Notes under the pieces: generated by a model
Databases searched by the model: none
What the model saw: the letters and a program-made list of their open reading frames with translations, nothing else
What the model was told of the DNA's origin: nothing
Shown: piece by piece, positions 32,912 to 41,352 of the stretch
How positions within the stretch are numbered: the first letter of the stretch is position 1
How the letters are laid out: the number at the start of each line of letters is the position of its first letter
Source of the DNA: Streptomyces taklimakanensis
Lineage (GTDB): Bacteria; Actinomycetota; Actinomycetes; Streptomycetales; Streptomycetaceae
Length of the DNA: 64,000 nucleotides
Assembly: GCF_009709575.1 (NCBI RefSeq)
Contig: NZ_WIXO01000001.1
Coordinates: 3,226,001 to 3,290,000 of the forward strand
Reading direction: 5' to 3'
Program-made: the position numbers and the translations under genes

Positions 32912-32970
32912 CAATGTACCCGACCTCTACCCACCTGTACCCAGCTCTACAGAGTTACCCCTGCATACCC
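32912..32970. promoter_or_regulatory. helically phased TAC(C) repeats, putative GntR operator
   Basis: TAC occurs at 32917, 32928, 32938, 32948, 32956 and 32966, mostly 10-11 bp apart, within ACCTCTACCC, ACCTGTACCC and AGCTCTACAG-type units. The array lies between the divergent DUF6415-like operon and the GntR gene. Adjacent to it is TACAT-N9-ATGTA. It looks like a multi-site operator. Confidence 0.5.
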
Positions 32971-33045
32971 GAGACGCGCCCCCAGGATGTGAGGAACACC
33001 CGGACGCGCGACCCTCACCTCATGGGAGAACCGGAGGAGCCGGTC

Positions 33046-33309
33046 ATGCCGCGGTACCGGTACCAGCAACTCGCGGACGACCTCGAAGCGGAAATCACAA
33101 CCGGACGGCTACCCGTCGGCGGACGCCTACCCGGCGAACACGAACTGCGCGAAATCCACGGCGTCAGCCTGGGCACCGTCCGCCGCGCCATGGGCCTGCT
33201 CCGCGAACGCGGACTGATCTCCACCCTCACCGGAGCCGGGAGCTTCGTCATCCGCTCCCGCCGACCCACTCCCCAAAACGACACGCCCCCGCCCTCCACC
33301 TCCCAATAA
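33046..33309 (+). CDS. short GntR-family regulator
   Basis: An 87-aa protein that is only the GntR winged helix: YQQLADDLEAEITTGRL, GGRLPGEHELREIHGVSLGT, VRRAMGLLRERGLI and a GAGSFV wing. No effector domain follows, as in small mobile-element regulators. ATG 33046 has GGAGGAG upstream. It should act on the phased repeats just before it. Confidence 0.85.
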   Translation: MPRYRYQQLADDLEAEITTGRLPVGGRLPGEHELREIHGVSLGTVRRAMGLLRERGLISTLTGAGSFVIRSRRPTPQNDTPPPSTSQ

Positions 33310-33464
33310 GAGAGGCAGAAGACGGGGGAGAGCGGTACCGGCAAACGCCGCACCCTGGCCGCCCCGCCCGCACCACGAAGACGGGGACACACCGCACCTA
33401 CACCAACAGCCAGCCAGCACATTGGATAAGGACAACCCCAGTGTGGCACGCGCAGCCCGCTTAA

Positions 33465-33490
33465 GCGAGTAACCGGCACCACATACGCCA
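33465..33490 (+). promoter_or_regulatory. isolated 26-bp operator copy
   Basis: GCGAGTAACCG, GCAC, then CACATACGCCA: a strong left arm and a weaker right arm, with the same spacing as the other operators. It lies between convergent genes with no clear promoter. A second partial copy (left arm GTGAGCAACCG) is at 34024. Confidence 0.5.
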
Positions 33491-33525
33491 CCGGAGGCCG
33501 CGGCCCCGGCCTCCGAACAGCGAAA

Positions 33526-33556
33526 GACCCCGCCCTACTCGACATAGGACGGGGTC
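33526..33556. terminator. terminator between GntR gene and the 101-aa gene
   Basis: GACCCCGCCCTA pairs with TAGGACGGGGTC (one mismatch) across a 7-base loop, between convergent genes. Confidence 0.7.
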
Positions 33557-33578
33557 CCGCAACCTCACCGAAGCGCAG

Positions 33579-33884
33579 TCAGGACGCCGCCGCCTCGTAG
33601 AAGTACCGCCACGGAGACCCGTCGTCTTCCCTGGATCTCCAATCCAGCCGGTAGACGGCGCACTGCACCGGCTCCGGCTCGCCGACGTCCACCGAAAACG
33701 CCCGCTCCAGAACGCTCGCCGGAACTCCACTCTCGTCAAGGGCGTCCGACAGCGCGCCGCGCAGCGCGGTAATCGGCAACTCCTGCAGCTCCACCGTCTG
33801 CGGCGGCGTTTGGACGTTCTCCGGCACGGTAATCCGCTGTCCATCTGCAGGTCCCCCCAGTAGCTCAATCTCGTGCGCGCGCAT
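33579..33884 (-). CDS. actinophage hypothetical protein, 101 aa
   Basis: ATG 33884 has AGGAGG upstream. Begins HEIELLGGPADGQRITVPE and ends VYRLDW, WRYFYEA, a small beta-rich protein type frequent in Streptomyces phages and prophages. Function unknown. Confidence 0.7.
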   Translation of the reverse strand: MRAHEIELLGGPADGQRITVPENVQTPPQTVELQELPITALRGALSDALDESGVPASVLERAFSVDVGEPEPVQCAVYRLDWRSREDDGSPWRYFYEAAAS

Positions 33885-34056
33885 GACAGCCTCCTGCCGC
33901 GGGATTTGATAGCCGACCTGGCATATACCGTTGCCCTGTGCACGCTATCCCCTCCCGTCGGTCACTGCCTACCCCTGAAATTGCAGGAGCTGACAGGAGG
34001 TTGTAGGACATTACCCCTTACGCGTGAGCAACCGGCGCCACACCCGCAGCGAACGG

Positions 34057-35010
34057 TCACCCACCGGACAGGAGATCGTCCAGCCGGTACCCGGCCGCGC
34101 CCCGCAGTTCACCGAACCGCCGGTTGTAGAGCTGCGTCGTCCGCGGGTCGGCGTGCCCGAGCTGCGCCTGCACCCGCGCCAGCGACACCCCTGCAGACAG
34201 CAGGAGCGTCGCCGCGGTGTGCCGCAGCGAATGCGGAGAGGTCTTCTCCGACTCCGCCACCTCGGCCGCCTTGGCGACGCGCCGCACCGCCCGCCACGCC
34301 TCCGACCGGTCCCACGGCCGGCCGCTGGCCGTGCGTAGGAGCAGGCCGCCGTCCCGGCCGTCGAGGACCCGATCCATCGCGTGCTGCATCAACGGCGTGA
34401 CCGGCACCCGCCTCTGCTTACGGCCCTTGCCCTCCACCTGGAGGAACCGGTGGCCGCTGTCGACGCCGAGGTGCTCGGCCCGCGCGGCGAGGGCCTCGGA
34501 GACCCGCAGCCCACCGCACAACAGCAACGCCACCAAGGCGTGCGTGCGCGGGGACTCCCGCTCGGCCACCTCCAGCATCCGCCGAGCCTCCTCCAGGCTC
34601 AGGCCGACGGTCGGCGACTGCGTCGCGTCGATCCGCGGCCGGTCCACGTGCTCGACCGGGTTGGTCGCGACCCTCCCCAGTGACACGGCGTACCGGTAGA
34701 CGCTGGTGATCGCCGACAGGCGGCGGGCGAGGGTCCGTTCGGAGTCGCCGGCTTCCTCGCGCCGGCGGAGGTACGCCTCGACAACCGTGCGGTCCGCGCG
34801 GAGCGGGTCGAGGCCGTAGGCGGTGCAGTGGTCGGTCCACAGTCGAACCTCGCGTCGGTAGCCGTCACGGGTTCGGGGGGAGCGGCGGGACGACAGCCAC
34901 GCCTCGACTACGCCGGGCCAGTGCGCGGTGTCGGGAAGGGTGTCGACAATCCGACCGGACACGACACGGGAAGTCGGTTCATCGGAAGAACGGGGGGAGA
35001 GGTCCATCAC
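34057..35010 (-). CDS. second tyrosine recombinase, XerC-like
   Basis: A 317-aa protein from GTG 35010; ATG 35007 is equally possible. The N-terminal SAM-like domain (WPGVVEAWLSSRRSPRTRDG) is followed by a full catalytic domain: Arg169 (GGLRVSEA), His260 and Arg263 (HSLRHTAA), His286 (LGHAD) and Tyr295 (TQLYNRR). All residues are intact. It lies at the downstream end of the late operon after the holin-like genes. It lacks the Cys insertion of the first integrase. It could be a second integrase, a dimer resolvase or the remnant of another element. Confidence 0.93.
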   Translation of the reverse strand: MMDLSPRSSDEPTSRVVSGRIVDTLPDTAHWPGVVEAWLSSRRSPRTRDGYRREVRLWTDHCTAYGLDPLRADRTVVEAYLRRREEAGDSERTLARRLSAITSVYRYAVSLGRVATNPVEHVDRPRIDATQSPTVGLSLEEARRMLEVAERESPRTHALVALLLCGGLRVSEALAARAEHLGVDSGHRFLQVEGKGRKQRRVPVTPLMQHAMDRVLDGRDGGLLLRTASGRPWDRSEAWRAVRRVAKAAEVAESEKTSPHSLRHTAATLLLSAGVSLARVQAQLGHADPRTTQLYNRRFGELRGAAGYRLDDLLSGG

Positions 35011-35037
35011 CCCAACATAACAGGCATTGTGTTGGGG
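35010..35037. repeat. inverted repeat at the start of the second recombinase gene
   Basis: CCCCAACA (35010-35017) and TGTTGGGG (35030-35037) form perfect 8-bp arms around a 12-base centre, right at the recombinase start codon. It could be an operator, a core site or a hairpin that hides the ribosome site. Confidence 0.6.
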
Positions 35038-35076
35038 TTTCGTGGCCCGTCAAAATACCCGCATAGGTCGAGGGAA

Positions 35077-35379
35077 CTACTTGGCGAGGAACTGCACGAG
35101 GAACCCCAGACCGGTACCGGCGACCATCACCCCACCAACCGCCATCCACACCCGCCGTTTCACGTCCTCCAACTCGGTCCGCACAGCGGCATGCTCGTCC
35201 CGCAGAGCACCGACCTCGCTCTCCAGGTCTTCCCGGAGGTCCCGGACGTCCTGCTCGGTCCGCATCGACCGCTCGACGAGCACCGCACACGACGTCTTGA
35301 TCTCACCGACGTCCCGGCCGACACGCAAAACCTCGTCGCGCAGCGCCTGTAGCTCGTGCAGGGCGTCCGGCGATGTCAC
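35077..35379 (-). CDS. holin-like protein with coiled coil and C-terminal membrane segment
   Basis: A 100-aa protein. Residues 5-75 are a charged helix (EVLRVGRDVGEIKTSCAVLV, TEQDVRDLREDLESEVGALR); the end is a single membrane helix, VWMAVGGVMVAGTGLGFLVQ. This XhlA-like layout and the place after the endolysin suggest a role in lysis. GTG start overlaps the previous stop by GTGA. Confidence 0.65.
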   Translation of the reverse strand: MTSPDALHELQALRDEVLRVGRDVGEIKTSCAVLVERSMRTEQDVRDLREDLESEVGALRDEHAAVRTELEDVKRRVWMAVGGVMVAGTGLGFLVQFLAK

Positions 35380-35750
35380 GGCTTGCCGTCCGGCCCGGAG
35401 GTCGCCTGCTCGGTCAACGCGGTCGCCGTCTGGAGCTGCTGGGTCAGGTGGTCGGCGTCCAAGCGGAGGCGGATACTGACGACGTCCTCCCTGCCAGCCT
35501 CGTAGCGCGGGGGCCGCGCCCACCCCAGCAGGACACCGGCCACAGTCCGCAGCGGCTCCCACTCCATGCGCCCGGCCCACGCCTCCACGGCACGGAACAC
35601 GGCGTAGTAGACGGCGGTCGCCCCGGCCTCGACGTAGCCGGCGGCGGCGTCCGCGTCGAGGTCGAGCCCGACACGCGCGGCCCACCCGAGGAGGACACCG
35701 GCCACGAGCGGCACGACCGTCCGCATGAAACTCACGTACAGGTTCTGCAT
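35376..35750 (-). CDS. putative holin, 124 aa
   Basis: N-terminal membrane helix (TVVPLVAGVLLGWAARVGLD), a second weaker one around AVYYAVFRAVEAWAG, and a polar C-terminus. Position directly after the endolysin supports a holin or lysis-membrane role. Confidence 0.65.
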   Translation of the reverse strand: MQNLYVSFMRTVVPLVAGVLLGWAARVGLDLDADAAAGYVEAGATAVYYAVFRAVEAWAGRMEWEPLRTVAGVLLGWARPPRYEAGREDVVSIRLRLDADHLTQQLQTATALTEQATSGPDGKP

Positions 35751-35774
35751 GTCAGACCTTCCTCTGCTTCTCCA

Positions 35775-36842
35775 TCAGCCACGCCACACGTGGAGCTTGA
35801 GCTCGGCCCGCTCTATGCGCACCGGCTCGTCGCCGTAGTGGCAGACCATCAGCCGCAGCCGAGTGCCCTGCCCGACCCGGCCGGTGACCGGCATCGTCAG
35901 CGTCGTCGTGCCGCTGGTGGCCGGCGCCTCGTCCCACGGCAGATCGGAGCGACGCCCGTCGGCCCGGTCCAGCACGATGCGGGCCTGGAGCTCGGCACCT
36001 GCCGTCAGGCCGTCCACCCGCACCCGCAGATCCCCCACGTAGGACGCGGGCCCGGTCAGCACGGTCTGGTACCCCTCGTGGTGAACACCTGCGGTGTCCG
36101 TCCACTCCGTATCCCACGTCAGCGCCGACCACCGGCCGGGCGGCAGGGTCCTGGCGCTGGTCTGGCCGATGCTCAGGTACTCCGGCAACTCGTCCTCCGT
36201 TCCGGCCGCAGGCTCGGCCGCTCCCTCACCCCGGTCCCATCCGGGGGCGTGGTCCAGGCGCTCGCGGATGCGGGCCCGCATGGTGGTCATGGAGAAGCCG
36301 CGGGGATCGACCTTGCCGGGCTGCCACTCCAGATGGCCGATCACGGACTCGGCCTTCCAGCCGTGGTGCCGGCACAGGGCCGCGGCGGCACGCTCGATGG
36401 CGTCGAGCTGGGCGGCGGGCCAGGGGTCACGGCCGTCGCCGAGGTTCTCGCACTCGAAGCCGTAGAAGTGGCGGTTGCCGTCGGTGTTGGTCTCGTTGGC
36501 CGGGGGGAGGGGAGAGCGCTCGGCGATCACCGCGCGCAGTACGTCGTCGTCGCCCAGGCCCGCGTGGTTCGCGCGCCCGTGCCCCACCAGGTGCACGGTC
36601 CCGTCCTTGGTGATGACGCCGTGGCACAGCGGGCCGGGCAGACCGGCATAGCCGTCGCGGCAGATACGGACCGTGGCGGCCGATCCGGAGGTGACCGTGT
36701 GGTGGATCTCCACCCCGTGTACCGGCCCCCACGCGCCCTTGTGGTTGCGGTTGTGCGTGCGCCACCCGCCGACCTCCACCACCCGCAGGCCCTCCTTCTT
36801 GAGGGCCGCGACCAGCGCGGACGCCCCGATCGGGGTGGCCAT
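35775..36842 (-). CDS. endolysin, N-acetylmuramoyl-L-alanine amidase
   Basis: A 355-aa protein that cleaves the amide bond between muramic acid and the stem peptide. Residues about 30-195 are an Amidase_2/PGRP fold: GVEIHHTVTSG (zinc His), HGVITKDGTVHLVGHGRANH, YGFECENLGDG, and HLEWQPGKVDPRGFS (second His and catalytic Lys region). Residues about 220-355 form a beta-rich domain that may bind cell wall. ATG 36842 overlaps the previous stop by one base and has GAGGAG upstream. Confidence 0.9.
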   Translation of the reverse strand: MATPIGASALVAALKKEGLRVVEVGGWRTHNRNHKGAWGPVHGVEIHHTVTSGSAATVRICRDGYAGLPGPLCHGVITKDGTVHLVGHGRANHAGLGDDDVLRAVIAERSPLPPANETNTDGNRHFYGFECENLGDGRDPWPAAQLDAIERAAAALCRHHGWKAESVIGHLEWQPGKVDPRGFSMTTMRARIRERLDHAPGWDRGEGAAEPAAGTEDELPEYLSIGQTSARTLPPGRWSALTWDTEWTDTAGVHHEGYQTVLTGPASYVGDLRVRVDGLTAGAELQARIVLDRADGRRSDLPWDEAPATSGTTTLTMPVTGRVGQGTRLRLMVCHYGDEPVRIERAELKLHVWRG

Positions 36843-37144
36843 CAGGACCACTCCTCGGTCGGGTCGTAGCCGGACATGCGGGCCGCGGTGTCCTCCGGGA
36901 CACCGGCCGCCACCAGCGCTTCGTAGTCGGCCTTGGCCTGCGCGGACCGCATGGCCTCCTCCTCGGCCTGCTGCTGCTCGCGCTCCGCGTCCAGCGCGTC
37001 CACCGCTGCCTGGTACTCGGCCTGCGACACGAACCGGCCCGCCTTCGCGAGGTCGGGCTCGGTGCCGGTGTCGGTGACGATGCGGCCGACAGAGCCGTCG
37101 TCATAGATCACGTAGTAGGTCTGTTCGTCGGATGCCGTGGCCAT
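36842..37144 (-). CDS. small late protein, 100 aa
   Basis: TYYVIYDDGSVGRIVTDTG, then a Gln/Glu/Ala coiled coil (DALDAEREQQQAEEEAMR) and GVPEDTAARMSGYDP. Lies between a fibre gene and the endolysin. May be a fibre chaperone or tail accessory; not recognised. Confidence 0.65.
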   Translation of the reverse strand: MATASDEQTYYVIYDDGSVGRIVTDTGTEPDLAKAGRFVSQAEYQAAVDALDAEREQQQAEEEAMRSAQAKADYEALVAAGVPEDTAARMSGYDPTEEWS

Positions 37145-37152
37145 GACGCCCC

Positions 37153-38289
37153 TCACAGGCTGATCACGAGGAAACGAATGTTGGAGAAAATCCGGTAGTA
37201 GGTGCTGCCGCCGGCGCCGTGCCCCATCGTCACGTCGTAGCTGTGGGTGTAGGTCGCCCCCGGCGCCAAGTTCGCCGTCGCCGCGTAGTGCTTCATGCTC
37301 TGGGCGTGGTAGTTCCCCATCGTCGAGCTGCCCGTGTTGTACGTCCGGCTGAACTCGTCGCCGCCCTGCCCCCACGCGGCCTGAGAGCCGGGGGGCAGCG
37401 TCATGTAGACGTCGGTCTCCTGGGTGACCACCACCAGCGCCGGCCGGCAGGTGCTGGGGTTCGTGATCGACGCCGTGAACGTGTCCACGGGGGTGTCGGC
37501 CGCGGCGGGCACCGGCAGGTTGTTGTAAGTGCGCTCGTCGTTGAACGACCGGAACGTGGCCTGCCCGCGCGGCTCGCTGTAGAGCTGGCCGGTGGCCGGG
37601 TCGCAGGCGATGACGCCGCCGCTGGTGGCGATATCGCACGGGTACGGCCAGGTGCCCGCGTTCACGGCGACGGGGGCGCTGGCGGACCCGTCGCCGGTGA
37701 CACCGCATCCGGTCGTCACCGTCGCCGCACCGGTCGGAACGTACAGGCACCCGTCCGACCCGTAGGTGATGTTGTTCCCCGCGTCCGCGGAGAGGCAGGT
37801 GCCGATCTCGCCGGTGGCCGGGTCGTAGGTCGCGCCCGGCCCGGCGGACAGGCACGGCCGAACCTCGTCGCAGCTCACCGGCGGCGCATGGAGGCACCCG
37901 TCCGTGCCGTAGACCAGACGGTTCCCCGCATCTACGGAGAGGCAGGTGCCGATCTCGCCGGTGGCCGGGTCGTAGGTCGCGCCGTTGGACGCGGACAGGC
38001 ACGGCCGGACCTCGTCGCAGGTGACGGGCTGCGGCGGCACGTGAAGACACCCGTCCGTGCCGTAGACCAGCCGGTTGTCGGGGTCCGTGGAGAGGCACGT
38101 GCGGACCACGCCCGTGGCCGGTTCGTAGTCGATGCCCTGACCACCCGAGAGGCAGGCGCGGACGTCGGCACAGTCCGTGCCCGCGTGGATGATCCATGGG
38201 TTTGCCTGCGATCCGGAGCCCGTGATCGTGACGTTCTCCCCGGCCGCGACCGCGCACCCGCAGCTACCGCCGCATCCGCAGCGAGCCAT
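37153..38289 (-). CDS. tail fibre-like protein with Cys-rich repeats, 378 aa
   Basis: Begins MARCGCGGSCGCAVAAG. Four related units of about 43 aa follow, with consensus CDEVRPCLSA, GATYDPATGEIGTCLS and DAGNRLVYGTDGCLHVPP. The C-terminal 150 residues are a beta-rich domain (FTASITNPSTCRPALVVVTQ, ATYTHSYDVTMGHGAGGSTYY), probably the receptor-binding or trimer-forming end. ATG 38289 follows AAAGGGATGGG. The short Cys unit also occurs once at the start of the protein at 57526. Confidence 0.75.
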   Translation of the reverse strand: MARCGCGGSCGCAVAAGENVTITGSGSQANPWIIHAGTDCADVRACLSGGQGIDYEPATGVVRTCLSTDPDNRLVYGTDGCLHVPPQPVTCDEVRPCLSASNGATYDPATGEIGTCLSVDAGNRLVYGTDGCLHAPPVSCDEVRPCLSAGPGATYDPATGEIGTCLSADAGNNITYGSDGCLYVPTGAATVTTGCGVTGDGSASAPVAVNAGTWPYPCDIATSGGVIACDPATGQLYSEPRGQATFRSFNDERTYNNLPVPAAADTPVDTFTASITNPSTCRPALVVVTQETDVYMTLPPGSQAAWGQGGDEFSRTYNTGSSTMGNYHAQSMKHYAATANLAPGATYTHSYDVTMGHGAGGSTYYRIFSNIRFLVISL

Positions 38290-38307
38290 GTCAACCACCC
38301 ATCCCTT

Positions 38308-39033
38308 TCAGCCGTAGAGCCAGACGATGACCAGGCCGTCGGCGCCGTCCTGGCCGTTGACCGGTTCGCCATACGACAGGGAGCCGCCGGCGCCGGAGCC
38401 ACGCCCGCGCGGCACGCCTCCGTCGCCCTCGGACGCTCGGGGGAAACCGCCCTGCCCCATGCGGGAGTCGCCGCCCGCGCCGGCCATGCCGTTCGTACCG
38501 TTGAGGCGGAACGCGCCGCCGGACGCGCCGCCGCCTGCCGTGAGGCCACCCGTCCCGCCCAGCGCGCTCGCACCGGGCACACCGGACGTGACGTCCGGAG
38601 AGGTACCCGACGTCATGAACACGGTGCCGCCGTCACCGCCCTGGGCGACCGCGACACCGCCGAAACTGCTCGCGCCGCCCGCGCCGCCCGCCCCGTTGGA
38701 CGTTCCGGCAGCACCACCCGCGCCGACCACCACGGCCTCTGTCGCGCCGAGACTGCTGGCGGCGAGGATGATGTTGGCGTAGGCGCCGCCCGCGCCGCCG
38801 GGCCGGGCGATGCACTCGCCGTCGCGGGCGTTCGCGCCGGCCGACCCGCCCCCGGCCCCCTGCACCTCGATGAAGACTTTGGTCAGCCACGGGTAGTCGG
38901 CTTTCCGGAAGACGTGGTTGCCGGGGTCGCGGTAGATGACCCGGTTACGGAGCCCGAGCTCGCCGCGGATGATCGTCAGCCGGCCGTCGGGCCCGACCTC
39001 GAAGAAGTCCCCGTCGACGCACACTGTGGCCAA
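38308..39033 (-). CDS. glycine-rich tail fibre tip protein, 241 aa
   Basis: A short N-terminal domain (VCVDGDFFEVGPDGRLTII) is followed by a Gly-rich body (VQGAGGGSAGANARDG, GGAGGASSFGGVAVAQGGDG) ending DGADGLVIVWLYG, the usual C-terminus of Gly-rich phage fibre proteins. The probable start is TTG 39033 with GGTGAG upstream. A late motif lies 35 bases before it. Confidence 0.75.
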   Translation of the reverse strand: MATVCVDGDFFEVGPDGRLTIIRGELGLRNRVIYRDPGNHVFRKADYPWLTKVFIEVQGAGGGSAGANARDGECIARPGGAGGAYANIILAASSLGATEAVVVGAGGAAGTSNGAGGAGGASSFGGVAVAQGGDGGTVFMTSGTSPDVTSGVPGASALGGTGGLTAGGGASGGAFRLNGTNGMAGAGGDSRMGQGGFPRASEGDGGVPRGRGSGAGGSLSYGEPVNGQDGADGLVIVWLYG

Positions 39034-39067
39034 AGCGGCTCACCATCCTGAATGGGACATATGGCAA

Positions 39068-39102
39068 GCTCGGCCCAGAACCAGCAGCTACAAAGAAGGG
39101 TA
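39068..39102 (-). promoter_or_regulatory. late motif copy 1
   Basis: Core GCTGCTGGTTCTGGGCC on the minus strand (39068-39088), downstream of TACCCT (39097-39102). Confidence 0.6.
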
Positions 39103-39118
39103 GCGGTTTGCCGCCCCC

Positions 39119-39601
39119 TCAACTTCGGGCAACCGCGACCACATGGACGGCCAGGCCCGCACCGGCTGGCACGGCAGGCTGGTCCCCGAGCGCGGCCGGT
39201 GGCTGCGTCTGCCACACGCGGATCGTCGCCTGTGTCGCCGTCACCGACTCCAGCACCGCCACCACGGTCGTCGCGTCTCCCGGCGCCGGATCGACCGGCA
39301 GCGCCGACACCACAGGCGGCACCGCGTGGGCGGAGGGGAACGTCCACACCACCCGGCCCGCAGCGTCCGTGACCTCCACCGACGCGTCCGGCGACGCCCC
39401 CGGCGGACCGGCCGGCCCGGCGGGGCCAGTCGCTCCGGCGGGCCCTTCCGGTCCCGGCGGGCCGGCCGGACCCTGCGGGCCCTCCGGCCCCTGGCTGCCC
39501 GCCCGGCTCGTGGTCGACCTGGCACGCCGGTCCAGGTCCCGCAGCACGCCACCGATCGGGTTGCCGATCACCCGCCGGGACGGGCTCCCACGCATCGCCA
39601 T
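39119..39601 (-). CDS. collagen-like minor tail/fibre protein, 160 aa
   Basis: N-terminal helix (GGVLRDLDRRARSTTSRAG), then about ten Gly-X-Y triplets (GPEGPQGPAGPPGPEGPAG, then ATGPAGPAGPPG) that should form a collagen-like trimer, then a beta domain (VEVTDAAGRVVWTFPSA). ATG 39601 overlaps the baseplate gene stop by one base (TGATG). Confidence 0.82.
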   Translation of the reverse strand: MAMRGSPSRRVIGNPIGGVLRDLDRRARSTTSRAGSQGPEGPQGPAGPPGPEGPAGATGPAGPAGPPGASPDASVEVTDAAGRVVWTFPSAHAVPPVVSALPVDPAPGDATTVVAVLESVTATQATIRVWQTQPPAALGDQPAVPAGAGLAVHVVAVARS

Positions 39602-41295
39602 CACCGACCACTCCCCAGCGCCGCCACCTGCACCTGTACCTGCTCCTGCCCCGGCACGGCCCCGGAGGACTGCACCAGCGCCCTCACTCCGACGATCTTC
39701 AACCGTTGGGTTATGTCCCGGCAGGTGGCGACGCTCGCCACGTCCAGGCACCACCCCGGTGTCAGGGTGGGTATGTCCACGTCCGCGTCCGGGTTCAGCG
39801 TCACCTCCTGCGTGTCGATGAACACCGGCACCGGCATGGCCGCGCGGAGCTTCGCTCTGGCCGCGGCGTTCGCCGAGTTCAGCGTCTGGATGGAGGACTG
39901 CTCCACATAGCGCTCCAGCAGCCCGTAATAGGGGTCGGTGCCTCCGGCCGTGCCGATGAGGTCGCCGTCCTGGCCGCCGACCACGATCCACCGCGTGCCC
40001 AGCGCGGCGCCGTCCTCCGCGACCATCACCCCGTCGGGCATGTCGGCGTCGGTCAGCGCGCCGACGGTCTGCGACCAGTCCTCCGGCAGGATCACGAACT
40101 TGTTGCCGACCACGGTGAGGTCGATGCCGGTGTCCGCGAGGTCCAGGAGGTGGTCGAAGGTCTGCCCGATGTGCCTGCGGTACTCGCGTCCGCCGGTCAC
40201 CCCGGCCTCGCCCACGATCTGCACCTCGTGCCCCGGGTCGTCCGGGGCGAACCCGTCCGCGATCAGCCACGCCGCGATCTGCGTCAGGTCCAGGTCCGTG
40301 AACCGGATCGTGTCGTGCGGGACCCGGCGGGACAGCCACGCCGAGAGGTCCGCGGCGAACACCTCGACCTGGCCGTGGGACCACTCCACCGACAGGATCG
40401 GCCCGCCCCACACGAAGGTCCCGTTGCGGTAGATGTGGAGCTGGTGCCGCCACGAGCGGACCTCTCCCATCTGCTCGCAGCAGTCGCCATCCGGGTTGAT
40501 CACCACCCGGCCCGTGCTCGTGTCGTTCAGGATGCGGTTCCACTCCACCTCGGTGAGATAGGTGGCGTCCGTGACGACCGCGCCGTCACGGTCCACGATC
40601 CGCGCCGCGTACTCGACCGCGCACCCGTCCTCCTCGCCGCCGCCGGGGCCGGGGGAGGGGGTGTAGTTGAGCATCGCCTGCCGGATCGCCTCCACGTACC
40701 GGTAGAAGAGGTCCGTGCGCTGTCCGCTGTCCCGCATCGACCGCGACAGGTCCCCGCCGGGGAAGAACGCGGCCCTCTGCGGCCGGGACAGTTCCAGTTG
40801 GACGCCGGCGCTGATGCGGTTCCGGTTCGCGATGTTGTTCGGGTTCACGCCGGCGATCTCCGGCGGCGCGTCGATCACCGTGAAGCCGGCCGCGGTGAGC
40901 GACGCCCTGATCGCCTCGATGCGGGGCGTGTCCAGGCCGCCCAGCGCCGTGACCGGAGTGCCGTCACCGGTGTAGCCGTGGAAGCTGAGGGTGCGTTCGG
41001 AGGCGGCGACGATGCCCTCGGCGATCGGCTCGTCAAAGTTCGTGGACGTGACGTGGAGGCGGTAGTTGTCCGACGGCAGGATGCCCGCGAACTCGTAGTG
41101 GTTCATCAGGCCCGCGGCGACCGCGCGGGCCACCTCGCCCGAGCCGGGCTCGATGCCGCCGCCGTGGATGGCGATGGATGCCCACATGCTGCCGGACACC
41201 GGGATCTGCCGCCGCTCGTAGGCGACTCCCTCGGTCTCGTGCGCCGCGAGATCCGCGTAGGAGGAATAGACGTCGGCCAACGGGCTGCCCTTCAC
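39601..41295 (-). CDS. baseplate protein fused to a poly-gamma-glutamate-hydrolase-like domain
   Basis: A 564-aa protein. Residues about 1-210 match the PghP/YmaC-type zinc hydrolase pattern: SIAIHGGGIEPGSGEVARAVA, LHVTSTNFDEPIAE, LSFHGYTGDGTPV, ALGGLD and VQLELSRPQR; HGG, Glu and FHG are the expected zinc and catalytic positions. Residues about 230-564 look like a siphovirus baseplate/hub protein (VEYAARIVDRDGAVV, WNRILNDTSTGRVVI, WRHQLHIYRNGTFVWGGPI), similar to Gp37-like minor tail proteins. The enzyme may open capsule or wall polymers at entry. The GTG start 41295 lacks a clear ribosome site. Confidence 0.8.
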   Translation of the reverse strand: MKGSPLADVYSSYADLAAHETEGVAYERRQIPVSGSMWASIAIHGGGIEPGSGEVARAVAAGLMNHYEFAGILPSDNYRLHVTSTNFDEPIAEGIVAASERTLSFHGYTGDGTPVTALGGLDTPRIEAIRASLTAAGFTVIDAPPEIAGVNPNNIANRNRISAGVQLELSRPQRAAFFPGGDLSRSMRDSGQRTDLFYRYVEAIRQAMLNYTPSPGPGGGEEDGCAVEYAARIVDRDGAVVTDATYLTEVEWNRILNDTSTGRVVINPDGDCCEQMGEVRSWRHQLHIYRNGTFVWGGPILSVEWSHGQVEVFAADLSAWLSRRVPHDTIRFTDLDLTQIAAWLIADGFAPDDPGHEVQIVGEAGVTGGREYRRHIGQTFDHLLDLADTGIDLTVVGNKFVILPEDWSQTVGALTDADMPDGVMVAEDGAALGTRWIVVGGQDGDLIGTAGGTDPYYGLLERYVEQSSIQTLNSANAAARAKLRAAMPVPVFIDTQEVTLNPDADVDIPTLTPGWCLDVASVATCRDITQRLKIVGVRALVQSSGAVPGQEQVQVQVAALGSGR

Positions 41296-41304
41296 GTAGT
41301 GAAG

Positions 41305-41339
41305 GCTCGGCCCAGAACCAGCAGCTCGCGCCCAGTCTA
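41305..41339 (-). promoter_or_regulatory. late motif copy 2
   Basis: Core GCTGCTGGTTCTGGGCC (41305-41325) downstream of TAGACT (41334-41339), 10 bases before the baseplate gene. Confidence 0.65.
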
Positions 41340-41352
41340 CGACGCGGCCCGC

